Shown: positions 43,071-51,722 of the stretch, piece by piece
How the letters are laid out: each line of letters begins with the position of its first letter
Position numbering within the stretch: position 1 is the stretch's first letter
DNA from: Alcanivorax sp.
Lineage (GTDB): Bacteria > Pseudomonadota > Gammaproteobacteria > Pseudomonadales > Alcanivoracaceae
DNA: 64,000 bases
Assembly (NCBI GenBank): GCA_022449455.1
Contig: JAKUPL010000011.1
Location: forward strand, 102,981 to 166,980
Direction: 5' to 3'
Position numbers and translations under genes: made by a program
Notes under the pieces: model-generated
Told to the model about the DNA's origin: nothing
What the model saw: the letters and a program-made list of their open reading frames with translations, nothing else
Database searches by the model: none

Positions 43071-43979
43071 ATGCGTCTGTTTGCCATATTACTGAGTGTT
43101 TGCCTGATCGGCGTCGCCCACGCTGAGCGTTTCTTCGGCGATTTCGATGTGATCGGCGAGCCGGTGGTGGGTGGCAACAGCGGTCTGATCGAGGAGATGA
43201 ACCGGGACCGTCTCAGCGTCAACGCCGATGCCGGCACCGAATTCGAGTTGCCGGTGCGCTATTTCTCCCCACGGCTGATGGCCCGCAGCCAGACCCGGCT
43301 GTCGGCCCTGTTTCCCGCCGATGCGGCGGCACAGCGGGACCGCATGATGCGCGGGCAGGGCAGCTCGCTCACCGAGGCCGGCCTGACCCTGGACCGGTTG
43401 TTCGGTCCCCGGCGCGGTTATCGCTTCGACGCGGTGTTCAAGGCCCGCCGGGAGATGCTGTACAACTACACCCAGCCCGCCGAAGCGGCGTTCAATCCCT
43501 TCTTTGAAGCGCCCGGCACACTCACCGAAAGCGAAGGGTTCAACATCAACGCCGGCCTGGCGAAAACCTTCGGCGACCTGGACATGGCGGTACGCGTGGA
43601 CCGGCTGTTCCCGCACCGCGATGACGGCCGGCTGGTCTCCAGCCCTTATCGCACTTCGGCCCTGGCCAGCCTGGCCACATATCTGGACCCGGCCTGGTGG
43701 TGGCCCGGCGCCCGCCTCAATATCAATATCGATGCCCGGGACGCCTTCAATGAAAACGACGATGCCCGTTTCGCCGGCGCCAACCTGTCGTTCGATACCT
43801 TCGGAGCGGCCTCGCTGCGGGTCGGCTACCGCCATGACCTGATCGATCACCTGGACACCTCGGCCACCGTGGGCCTCGGGTTCTCTCTGTTCGAACGGCT
43901 GAACTTCGACATTTCGGGCATCCGTAATCCGGACGACACCTACGGGGTGCTGGCGCGCCTGCTGGTCACCCAGCTCTGA
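43071..43979 (+). CDS. Exported protein of unknown function, possible outer-membrane barrel
   Basis: A 302-aa protein with a signal peptide (MRLFAILLSVCLIGVAHA). The mature part alternates strands rich in aromatic and charged residues (YRFDAVFKARREML, NINAGLAKTFGDLDMAVRV, ARLNINIDARDAF, ASLRVGYRHDLI, VGLGFSLFERLNFDISG) and ends VLARLLVTQL with a C-terminal hydrophobic residue pattern typical of barrels. It loosely recalls TraF-like exported proteins, but I cannot place it. It has its own AT-rich promoter region. Confidence 0.68.
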   Translation: MRLFAILLSVCLIGVAHAERFFGDFDVIGEPVVGGNSGLIEEMNRDRLSVNADAGTEFELPVRYFSPRLMARSQTRLSALFPADAAAQRDRMMRGQGSSLTEAGLTLDRLFGPRRGYRFDAVFKARREMLYNYTQPAEAAFNPFFEAPGTLTESEGFNINAGLAKTFGDLDMAVRVDRLFPHRDDGRLVSSPYRTSALASLATYLDPAWWWPGARLNINIDARDAFNENDDARFAGANLSFDTFGAASLRVGYRHDLIDHLDTSATVGLGFSLFERLNFDISGIRNPDDTYGVLARLLVTQL

Positions 43980-44055
43980 TCCCCGCGCCGGGGGCTTGAG
44001 TCGGCGACCGTGAATTGGCATGGTTCTCCCCCCACTTGCCCGCACGGACCCCGCC

Positions 44056-45345
44056 ATGGCCAGCCCCCGACACCACAGCATCGATCTCGCCTTTGACCGC
44101 GACCACCTCTGGCACCCCTACACCTCCACCTCGAAACCGCTGCCGGTGTACCCGGTGGCTCGCGCCGAGGGGGTGTACCTGGAACTGGAAGACGGCCGCC
44201 GGCTGATTGACGGCATGTCTTCCTGGTGGGCGGCGATCCACGGCTACAACCACCCGCGCCTGAACCAGGCCGCCAAGGACCAGATCGACCGCATGGCCCA
44301 CGTCATGTTCGGCGGCCTCACCCATGAGCCGGCGGTGGAGCTGGGCAAGAAGCTGGTGGCGCTGACCCCGGACCCGCTGAACAAGGTGTTCCTGGCGGAC
44401 AGCGGCTCGGTGTCCGTGGAAGTGGCCATCAAGATGGCGCTGCAGTACTGGCTGAGCCAGGGCAGGGCGGAGAAACACCGGCTGATCGCCCTGCGCAACG
44501 GCTATCACGGCGACACCTTCGGGGCCATGGCCACCTGCGACCCGGTCAACGGCATGCACCACCTGTTCAGCAAGGTCCTGCCCCGGCACCTGTTCGCCGA
44601 GGCGCCGACCATCGGCTATCACGATGAGTGGGACGACCGTGACCTGGACTCCCTGCGCACCTTGCTGGAGGGGCACGCCGACGAAGTGGCGGCGGTGATC
44701 CTGGAGCCGATCGTGCAGGGCGCCGGCGGCATGCGGCTTTACCATCCGGAGTATCTGCGCGGCGCCCGGCGCCTGTGCGACGAGCACGGCGTGCTGCTGA
44801 TCTTCGACGAAATCGCCACCGGCTTCGGCCGTTCCGGCGAGCTGTTCGCCCTGGAACACGCCGGCGTCTGCCCGGACATCCTGTGCCTGGGCAAGGCCCT
44901 CACCGGCGGCTACATGACCCTGGCGGCCACCCTGTGCAGCGACCGGGTGGCCGCCGGCATCTGTGACGGCGAAGCCGGCGTGCTGATGCACGGCCCCACC
45001 TTCATGGGCAACCCACTGGCCTGCGCGGTGGCCAACGCCAGCATTGATCTGCTGCTGGAGAGCGACTGGCGCGGCCAGGTGGCCGGCATCCAATCGCAAC
45101 TGCGCCGCGAACTGGAACCCTGCCGGCGGCTGCCCGGCGTCGCCGACGTGCGCGCTCTCGGCGCCATCGGCGTGCTGGAACTGGAACAGCCCTGCGACGT
45201 GGCCGCCACCCAGAAAATGCTGGTGGAGCGGGGCGTCTGGATTCGCCCGTTCGGCAAGCTGGTCTATATCATGCCGCCCTTCGGCATCGAGCCGGAACAG
45301 CTGACCCGGCTGGTGGACGCCATGGCGGCGGTGGCCACCGGCTAG
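44056..45345 (+). CDS. bioA: Adenosylmethionine--8-amino-7-oxononanoate transaminase
   Basis: A 429-aa PLP-dependent class III aminotransferase of biotin synthesis (KAPA to DAPA, with SAM as amino donor). Seen: the N-terminal [24 protein letters not shown] (substrate pocket), [35 protein letters not shown], and the PLP lysine in [11 protein letters not shown]. The start at 44056 gives a standard-length protein; an upstream in-frame ATG at 44020 adds 12 residues without a better ribosome site. Other bio genes are not in the window. Confidence 0.94.
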   Translation: MASPRHHSIDLAFDRDHLWHPYTSTSKPLPVYPVARAEGVYLELEDGRRLIDGMSSWWAAIHGYNHPRLNQAAKDQIDRMAHVMFGGLTHEPAVELGKKLVALTPDPLNKVFLADSGSVSVEVAIKMALQYWLSQGRAEKHRLIALRNGYHGDTFGAMATCDPVNGMHHLFSKVLPRHLFAEAPTIGYHDEWDDRDLDSLRTLLEGHADEVAAVILEPIVQGAGGMRLYHPEYLRGARRLCDEHGVLLIFDEIATGFGRSGELFALEHAGVCPDILCLGKALTGGYMTLAATLCSDRVAAGICDGEAGVLMHGPTFMGNPLACAVANASIDLLLESDWRGQVAGIQSQLRRELEPCRRLPGVADVRALGAIGVLELEQPCDVAATQKMLVERGVWIRPFGKLVYIMPPFGIEPEQLTRLVDAMAAVATG

Positions 45346-45366
45346 CGGAAATAAAGCAGGGGCGGA

Positions 45367-46098
45367 TCAGTCGGTCGGGTCCGGCGCCTGCGCCCGGCTC
45401 TCCAGATCCAGCCGGGTCACGAAGTCTTCCAGCAAGGCCTGAACGCGCTCACCGCTGTCGCCGTGCAGCCGCAGCAGGCCGAGCAGCCGACAACGGCGGT
45501 CCACTGGCACCCGCCAGCCGGCCAGCCTCCGGTCGGTCCGCCGGATCAGCAACGTCTCCACGTCCGACCGCAGAGGGCGCAAGGCCGGGTTGGCGTCGCG
45601 GAGGCGGTACCACAGATTGAGCGGTAGCGTGTCATGTCGCACGCCCCATGGGCTGGCCCGCGACACCGAAAGACGCTGCTCCCCCGCGCGCGGTGAGAAA
45701 AAGGATAACCCCGGTTCCGAGTGATGATCGTCGTCCAGTGGCCCGGCGCGCAGGGCCGGCAGGGCGACGATCCGCCGCGGCACCCGCCGATAGCGGCGGC
45801 CTGCGCCCTGTTCCAGCAGCGCCGCGCACACCTGGCAGCTGCATAGAAGCCGCTGGCTGCGGCGCTCCAGCAGATGCCCGTGCTCGGCGCCCAGTTCGCT
45901 GCCGCACAGATCGCAACGGTGGCTGAACTCCGGATCCAGGGTGAGGGGCCGGGTCACCGGCAACGCGTAGCCGGGCAGAGCGCAGCCGATGCGGGCGAGG
46001 CAGATCGCGCCGGGATCGGGCGCGGCGGAGGAGACCGCCGCCCGGGCGCCGTCAAGGAAGGGCGTGTCTGTAGCGTCGGAGTGCTGTGGGTGCGACAT
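45367..46098 (-). CDS. DUF5947 family protein
   Basis: A 243-aa protein of the DUF5947 type, with a probable zinc-binding N-terminal part: CDLCG (CxxC), then LLCSCQVCAALLE (CxCxxC), and a following block RYRRVPRRIVALP. The second half contains LPLNLWYRLRDANPALRPL, DVETLLIRR, WRVPVDRRCRLLGLLRLHG. AGGAGG precedes two ATGs; the second (46098) has better spacing (7 bases) than the first (46104). It lies 94 bp downstream of a FixJ-type regulator on the same strand, so may be a target or partner of that system. Family function not established to my knowledge. Confidence 0.72.
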   Translation of the reverse strand: MSHPQHSDATDTPFLDGARAAVSSAAPDPGAICLARIGCALPGYALPVTRPLTLDPEFSHRCDLCGSELGAEHGHLLERRSQRLLCSCQVCAALLEQGAGRRYRRVPRRIVALPALRAGPLDDDHHSEPGLSFFSPRAGEQRLSVSRASPWGVRHDTLPLNLWYRLRDANPALRPLRSDVETLLIRRTDRRLAGWRVPVDRRCRLLGLLRLHGDSGERVQALLEDFVTRLDLESRAQAPDPTD

Positions 46099-46192
46099 GG
46101 TCATGCCTCCTTTTTTTGCGCGCCGAGTCCGTTCTTATCATCGCGGCGAGAACGTTCAAGCGTAAGTAAGCGCCTCCGACGTCACCAGCCGG

Positions 46193-46852
46193 TCAGTCTC
46201 CTAGGTATTCTCCCCTATCATCGTCCAGGGACAGGCGGTAAACGCCGCACAGTACCGCCAGGGTGAGCAGGTCGCTGGTGGAACGGGCCTGCATCTTCAA
46301 CATTACGTGTTTGCGGTGATGCTCCACGGTGCGCGGGCTGATCACAAGATGACGGGCGATCACCTTGTTGGCGCAACCGGCCACCACCAGCTTCAGCACT
46401 TCCTGTTCGCGGGGAGTCAGTTCGGCGAATCGGCGGCGGGCCTCGCGTTCATCCCGGGCGCGCTGACGGTTTTCGCGCTCCAGGCACAGCGCCTTCCGCA
46501 CGCATGCCAGCAAATCCTCTTCCCGGAACGGCTTGCGCAGGAAATCCAGCGCTCCACGCTTCAACGCCTTGACCGCCGTGTCGGTATCCCCGTGGCCAGT
46601 GATGAAAATCACCGGCAAGGGGCAGTGCCGTTCGTTGAGCCATTGCTGAAAGCCCAGCCCGTCCAGGTCCGGCATGCGCAGATCGGTGATCAGGCAGCCG
46701 CCCTGGTCCGGGTCCAGCGCCTCCATGCACTGACGCGCTCGGGGGTACTGACGCACCGGCAGCTCCAGCACTTCCAGGGCGCGGCCGATGGCGGCCAGAA
46801 ACGGCGGATCGTCGTCCACCACATGTATGATCTGTTCCGCTTCAGTGTTCAT
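46193..46852 (-). CDS. FixJ-type LuxR-family response regulator
   Basis: A 219-aa response regulator. The receiver domain has HVVDDDPPFLAAIG (acidic pocket), LITDLRMPDLDG (phospho-acceptor Asp), FITGHGDTDTAVKALKRGALDFLRKPF (Thr/Lys switch). The C-terminal LuxR HTH has LTPREQEVLKLVVAGCANKVIARHL and SPRTVEHHRKHVM. This is the FixJ/TtrR/StyR subgroup. Its start overlaps the end of the histidine kinase by 11 bases. Confidence 0.93.
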   Translation of the reverse strand: MNTEAEQIIHVVDDDPPFLAAIGRALEVLELPVRQYPRARQCMEALDPDQGGCLITDLRMPDLDGLGFQQWLNERHCPLPVIFITGHGDTDTAVKALKRGALDFLRKPFREEDLLACVRKALCLERENRQRARDEREARRRFAELTPREQEVLKLVVAGCANKVIARHLVISPRTVEHHRKHVMLKMQARSTSDLLTLAVLCGVYRLSLDDDRGEYLGD

Positions 46853-47954
46853 GGTCCCCCCGCGCCGCGGCGGGGAGTGTGAAACAGAAAAGTGCGCCGG
46901 ATGGCGGTCGCTCTGCCCACAGCTCACCACCGTGGGCCTCGATGATGTTTTGACTAATCGCCAGGCCCATGCCCATCCCGCCGGCTTTATTGGTTTGGAA
47001 GGGGTTGAACAGACGGTCAAGAATGTCCGCGCTGACGCCCGGACCGGTGTCTTCCACACTGACCAGGACGCGGCCTTGCCGATCCGGGCGAGCCCGGATG
47101 CTCAGGCGCGCCTCGTCCAGGCCGGCCATGGCCTCGATACTGTTGTGGGTCAGATTGACCAGCACCTGCCCAATCTGAATCAGGTTGACGTGTACCGGCG
47201 GCAGCGTGTCGGCGATGTCCAGGCTCAGGGCCACGTCATTGTCCCGGGCGTTGGCGTCGATCAGTGCCAGTACCGTGTCGACCACCTGCTCCAGCGGCAC
47301 GGTACGACGGGCCGCCTGGGCGTCCCGTTCGCCGTCCTTGAGGAATTCACGCAGCTGCCCGATCACGCTGCTGGCGTACAACGCCGCTTCCCGGGCCTGC
47401 GATAGCGCGCCGGAAAACTCCTCCCGGTCGGCGCCGCCTTCACTGAGAAAGCGCAACGCGGCGTCGCAACTCAACACCACCGTACCCAGTGGCTGGTTCA
47501 GTTCGTGGGCCAGGCTGGCGGCGAATTCACCGGCCATGTTGCGGCGCGCCAGGTGGGTGAGCTGAGACTGCAGGTAACGCTGCTGACGGGCGGAATTGTG
47601 TTCCTCGGAGACATCGATCAGGCTGAGCCGGGCAGGGTGGTCGCCACTGGCGACGCCCCTGAGCCATACGGTCAGGTCCTCGCCGTGTCGGGTGCGCACG
47701 CGCACGAACAGCTTTTCCATCTCATCGCTCTCGCGCAAACGCCGACGATAGCGATCGAAACGCTCCCGGTCGGCGTCGGCCACCCATTCGGCGAACGGCC
47801 GGCCGGTCATGCCTTCGGCATCCTGAGCAAAGAGCGCGGCACCGGTTTGATTGATGCGTTCAATACTCCCCGACGCATCGAGGAGCAGGTAACCCAACGG
47901 CGCGTTATCAAACAGATCCTGATAATCCACCGGAGGTTGGAGGGGGTGTTCCAT
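46842..47954 (-). CDS. PAS-domain histidine kinase, FixL-like
   Basis: A 370-aa soluble sensor kinase. The PAS domain at residues ~8-120 starts YQDLFDNAPLGYLLLDASG. The H-box is FAASLAHELNQPLG (phospho-His), the N-box HNSIEAM, the G-boxes VSVEDTGPGVS and GGMGMGLAISQNII. There is no transmembrane segment, so it senses a cytoplasmic signal (redox, gas or small molecule); PAS residues show no clear haem-binding His to me. Coupled to the FixJ-type regulator downstream. Confidence 0.93.
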   Translation of the reverse strand: MEHPLQPPVDYQDLFDNAPLGYLLLDASGSIERINQTGAALFAQDAEGMTGRPFAEWVADADRERFDRYRRRLRESDEMEKLFVRVRTRHGEDLTVWLRGVASGDHPARLSLIDVSEEHNSARQQRYLQSQLTHLARRNMAGEFAASLAHELNQPLGTVVLSCDAALRFLSEGGADREEFSGALSQAREAALYASSVIGQLREFLKDGERDAQAARRTVPLEQVVDTVLALIDANARDNDVALSLDIADTLPPVHVNLIQIGQVLVNLTHNSIEAMAGLDEARLSIRARPDRQGRVLVSVEDTGPGVSADILDRLFNPFQTNKAGGMGMGLAISQNIIEAHGGELWAERPPSGALFCFTLPAAARGDHEH

Positions 47955-48200
47955 AGGCCATCCAGGGCCGGAAAAAGTGCGTGGACTATCTCACAGTTCT
48001 TTCACGCCCGAAAACCGACCCGTTCCGCGCGGTGCCGGTGAAAAGGGCGGCCGGTGACGAAAGCGGGCGGGGCAGCGGGCTACAGCGGTGAAAGACAAAA
48101 GTAAATTTGCGTAAAATGTGCTTGGAGTGTGTCCTTTGCCGCCGCGCTCGGCCAGGTTGCAGGTTCTCGTTGCTGAGCAATACATTGTTCCTCGTCGCGC

Positions 48201-49287
48201 TCAGGCTTCAGTCAGGGACAACGGCCCGGATTCCGGCAGCCGGCTGACCAGGTCCGGCCCCACCAGTTTCGACGGCGTATAGACGCCGCCGGCCGGACGG
48301 GCGGCCAGCAGATGCTCGATCACCGCCAGGGAACCGGTAATGGTCAGGCTGTAGCCATTGGCGGTGCGGATGCGGGCGGTTCGGGTCTCGCCGCGCGCAT
48401 TGCGGGCCTCACCCCAGACAAAGGTCGGCATGCTCGCCCGCGCCTGCTCATCCGGCCCTTTCACGGTCTTGGCGATGCGCGCCTTGATCAGTCGTTGCAC
48501 CCATTTGACGCCCAGCACCGGGCGTACGTAGTTGGCCTTTTTAGCGCCACTGATCATTCGCGGGGAGCCCGGGATGAACACCTCGATATTGGCAATGCCG
48601 GTGCTGTGGTAGGCGGTGGATACATCCCCCCAGGGGATGGTCATGGCGTCCTTCTCGCCGTCGCCGAAATCAATGCGGCGCACCCGGTAGGCCAGCGGCA
48701 CGGTCACGATTTTTCCATCGCGCCGCACTTTACCGCCCTGGGCCAGTCCCTCCACGGACGTTTTGGCGGTGCCCGGCGAGAAGCCCGAGCGGGAATCAAA
48801 CCCCAGCGCCAGGTGGGTGGCGTCGGGCAGGGCGGCCTTCAGCGAGGCCGCCACGCAATCCGTGGGGATCACGTCGAAACCGACGCCGGGGCACAGCACC
48901 ACGCCGGCGGAGCGGGCCTTGTCGTCCAGCGACTGCGCCAGTTCGAACACGGCGATCTCGCCGGTGATATCAAGATAATGCGCCCGCGCCGCGAGGCAGG
49001 CTTTCATCATCGGCTCGGCGGTGGCAGAAAATGGGCCGGCGCAATTGAGCACCAGGCCGCAGCCCTGGATATGACCGGCGGTCTCCTCCGGCTGGTCGAG
49101 CCCGAAGCTTCGCGCTTCCAGGCCCAGCTCCGAGGCCAGCGCCCGCACCTTGTCCCCATTGCGCCCGGCCAGAATCGGACGGTGCCCGCGGGCGGCCGGC
49201 CTCCCGGGCGATCAATTCTCCGGTATAGCCGTTGGCGCCATAGATCATCCAGGCTGCGCCCTTGTTCCCTTTGCGCGGCTCGTTCAT
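48201..49287 (-). pseudogene. Saccharopine dehydrogenase-like NAD(P)-binding reductase, frameshifted
   Basis: The N-terminal part (from 49287: MNEPRKGNKGAAWMIYGANGYTGELIARE) lies in one frame, while the rest of a saccharopine-dehydrogenase/trans-enoyl-reductase-type protein (PILAGRNGDK..., LNCAGPF, HYLDITGEI, LCPGVGFDVIPTD) continues in another. Removing one C from the CCC at 49192-49190 (GGG on the + strand) restores a continuous ~361-aa protein with the family sequence AGRRGHRPILAGRN. So there is a single-base insertion near codon 33: either a real inactivating mutation or a sequencing error in a GC-rich run. The start has AAGGAG upstream. Confidence 0.85.
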
Positions 49288-49461
49288 GGTTCCGCTCCTT
49301 CTTGATCGTTATGGCGCCACTCTAACGTTCAAGCCGAGTTGAAGGTCAACAGCCATTATTTAACATAATATACATTACACGTACTTATGCCTGTGCGATC
49401 TCGCCCGGCCCCCACGTTCTCCCCGGTGATTCCGCAATGCTCTCAAACCTGGTGATCAGGA

Positions 49462-49881
49462 CTAACGAGCGTGTTGCTCGTTTCGGTGCCAGTCAAAACA
49501 GGCTCGGATGGCCTGATACAGCATCACCGCGAACAGCAAGCGGATCATCTCCACCAGCACTCCGGCGAAGCCGCCCAACGTTATGACCGACGCCACCCAT
49601 AACGCCAGGAACAGTACGAACAGGACCAATGCCGCGATTCGGCTCTTGCGGTACACGCCGTAGGCCAGACCGGCGCAGATCAACGCGAGCATACAGCCGC
49701 CGGCGAATACCGGCAGGCCGGCGTCGATGCCCTGCCCGACCAATTGGATGATCGCGCCGAGCAGCAACAGTCCGGCGCTGATCGCCCCGACGACCCATCC
49801 ATTATGAATACCGCTTTGCGGATTAGCGGTGTCCAAAGCGATGTTAGCCTGCTCGCCGGCTTCGTATGGATTTCTTTTCAT
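49462..49881 (-). CDS. Small membrane protein of unknown function
   Basis: A 139-aa protein with a short soluble N-terminus (MKRNPYEAGEQANIALD) and four hydrophobic helices (WVVGAISAGLLLLGAIIQLV; LPVFAGGCMLALICAGLAYGVY; IAALVLFVLFLALWVASVITLGG; and a fourth amphipathic one). GGAGA precedes the chosen start at 49881; upstream codons in the frame have no ribosome site. I do not recognise a family. Confidence 0.65.
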   Translation of the reverse strand: MKRNPYEAGEQANIALDTANPQSGIHNGWVVGAISAGLLLLGAIIQLVGQGIDAGLPVFAGGCMLALICAGLAYGVYRKSRIAALVLFVLFLALWVASVITLGGFAGVLVEMIRLLFAVMLYQAIRACFDWHRNEQHAR

Positions 49882-49986
49882 GCCTGTCTCCCTTACCCAC
49901 AAACCCGCCTTTTTAATGCAAATATATGCAATATTCAGTGACACGGTGTGGATTTCGAATGGAACGGTGCCGGGAGGCCCGATACG

Positions 49987-50015
49987 CAAAAAAAAGGCGC
50001 GCCGGGCGGCGCGCC
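49987..50015 (-). terminator. Terminator of the symporter operon (leftward)
   Basis: GGCGCGCC (49996-50003) and its palindromic partner (50008-50015) form a stem with a GGGC loop. The A-run at 49988-49995 is a T-run for leftward transcripts. It lies 25 bp beyond the stop of the leftward sodium:solute symporter gene. Confidence 0.88.
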
Positions 50016-50040
50016 ATAAGGGGGTTGCTCGGGGGGGTGA

Positions 50041-51495
50041 TCAGTACTTGGTGCTGGCGTCCAGGAATGCCTCGGCGCGCTCGGTCTGCGGGCGGGTGGC
50101 CAGGCTCACGCCCACGTACAGCACGGTGGCGACGATGATGCCCCAGATGCCGGCGGGCAGACCCAGGAACTTGTTGCCGGTGGCGTACATCAGCAACACG
50201 ATCAGGGTGGTGCCCACCACGCTGGTCAGGGCGCCGGCGGCGGTGCCGCGCTTCCAGTAGAAGGCACCGATGGTGGCCGGCACCACGGCCACCAGGCCGG
50301 AGGATGCGGCCACGGACAGCACCGCGATCAGGTCCAGCTGCAGTTCGGCGAAGCCGAACGCCAGGATGGCGATGATCGGAATCACGATCTTGCCCAGCAG
50401 CAGCTGTTTGCCGTCGTCACGACCGTCCTTCATGTTGGCGTAGACGTCCCGGGCCAGCATCGAGGACAGGGTCAGCATGATCGAGTCGATGGTGGAGATG
50501 GCGGCGGCCATGATGCCGATCAGCACGATGGCGCCCAGCACCGGCGGCACGTGCTCGGAGCCCAGCAGCGTGGCGGTGGCCAGGTCGGCCTGGGCCAGGT
50601 CCGGGTAGGCGGCCAGCGCGGAGAAGCCCCACAGCACGGACACCAGGGTGTAGATCAGACCGAACACCAGAAAGCCCATCAGCATGCGGCGCATGGCGCT
50701 CAGCGAGGACGGCATGAACAGCCGCTGGCTGACCTGCGGGTTGGACAGGCTGAAGAAGAACCAGGGAATGGTCAGGCCCAGGAAGGTAACGAAGCTGAAC
50801 AGGCCGGGGCCCGGCACCACCAGGGATTGCGGTTTCTCTTCGGCGAGGGTATCGAACAGCGCGTGGAAGCCACCGAGCCCCTGAATCACCAGCCAGGCCA
50901 CCAGGGTGGAGGCGATGATCATCATGATCGCCTGCAGGGAGTCGGTCCACATGACCGAACGGATGCCGGCGATGTAGGAGAAGAAGATCGCCACCACGGT
51001 GGCCAGCACCACGCCGGTGGTGAACGGGATGGCGCCTTCGGTGGCGCCCTGCAGCAGATAGCCCACGCCGGCCAGTTGCACCGCCGCGTAGGGGATCAGG
51101 AAAATGCAGCTGGAGATGGCCACGGCCATGGACACTTTCTTGTCGCCGTAACGGTGGCCAAGCATTTCACTCGGGGTCACGAAGCCGAACTTCTTGCCCA
51201 CCGCCCAGAATTTCGGGCCGAAGATGGCCACCAGGGAGACCCCGGCGAAGTAGATGATTTCAAACCCCAGGGCACCGACGCCGCCCTTGTAGGTCAGGCC
51301 GGCCAGGCCGACCATCATGAAGGCGCTGTAGGTCGTGGCGCTGTAGCTCATGGCGGAGACGAACCCGCCCATCTTGCGGTCGCCCAGGAAGTACCCGGAC
51401 ATGTTGGCCATCTTGCCCTGCCGGGCCAGTATCGCGATGGCGATGGCGATTACCAGATAGATCGCCACCGACCACCAGATCATCGATTCGGTCAT
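50041..51495 (-). CDS. Sodium:solute symporter family transporter
   Basis: A 484-aa SSS-family permease with about 13 hydrophobic helices. Seen: the N-terminal YFLGDRKMGGFVSAMSYSAT, the mid-protein SSCIFLIPYAAVQLAGVGYLLQ, and the SSS signature-like region GIMAAAISTIDSIMLTLSS (Na+-binding). It resembles PanF/PutP-type symporters. A small membrane protein gene lies 2 bp upstream (between the stops/starts), as in yhdT-panF pairs. It is downstream of the cytochrome-fused molybdenum hydroxylase subunit on the same strand, suggesting it imports that enzyme's substrate. Confidence 0.9.
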   Translation of the reverse strand: MTESMIWWSVAIYLVIAIAIAILARQGKMANMSGYFLGDRKMGGFVSAMSYSATTYSAFMMVGLAGLTYKGGVGALGFEIIYFAGVSLVAIFGPKFWAVGKKFGFVTPSEMLGHRYGDKKVSMAVAISSCIFLIPYAAVQLAGVGYLLQGATEGAIPFTTGVVLATVVAIFFSYIAGIRSVMWTDSLQAIMMIIASTLVAWLVIQGLGGFHALFDTLAEEKPQSLVVPGPGLFSFVTFLGLTIPWFFFSLSNPQVSQRLFMPSSLSAMRRMLMGFLVFGLIYTLVSVLWGFSALAAYPDLAQADLATATLLGSEHVPPVLGAIVLIGIMAAAISTIDSIMLTLSSMLARDVYANMKDGRDDGKQLLLGKIVIPIIAILAFGFAELQLDLIAVLSVAASSGLVAVVPATIGAFYWKRGTAAGALTSVVGTTLIVLLMYATGNKFLGLPAGIWGIIVATVLYVGVSLATRPQTERAEAFLDASTKY

Positions 51496-51497
51496 GT

Positions 51498-51677
51498 TCA
51501 GCGCCCCTCGAAATCTTTGGTGATGTAGAGGTTGATGGCGATCACGGCGACACCGGCCAGGGTCCAGAACAGGACGCTCCCGTACCAGGCGTGCACGTCA
51601 CTCAGAACGGTGTAGGGAACCAGGTAGCAAAGCACCACCACGGCCCACACCAGCCAGATCCACTTGCTTCGTTGCAT
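51498..51677 (-). CDS. Small membrane protein linked to the symporter
   Basis: A 59-aa protein with two hydrophobic helices (WIWLVWAVVVLCYLVPYTVL and SVLFWTLAGVAVIAINLYI) and a charged C-terminus. The start at 51677 follows GAGGTGG; an in-frame ATG at 51695 lacks a ribosome site. Its place directly before an SSS permease is like that of YhdT-type accessory proteins. It is 45 bp from the cytochrome-fused subunit gene. Confidence 0.75.
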   Translation of the reverse strand: MQRSKWIWLVWAVVVLCYLVPYTVLSDVHAWYGSVLFWTLAGVAVIAINLYITKDFEGR

Positions 51678-51722
51678 ATCCCACCTCGTAGGCATTGGTT
51701 GATTAGCGATATACGCCTTTTC

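Noticed and set aside
47986..48185. Two overlapping 64-codon frames upstream of the histidine kinase
   Set aside because: Different frames of the same non-coding gap, no ribosome site; the region more likely holds the kinase promoter.
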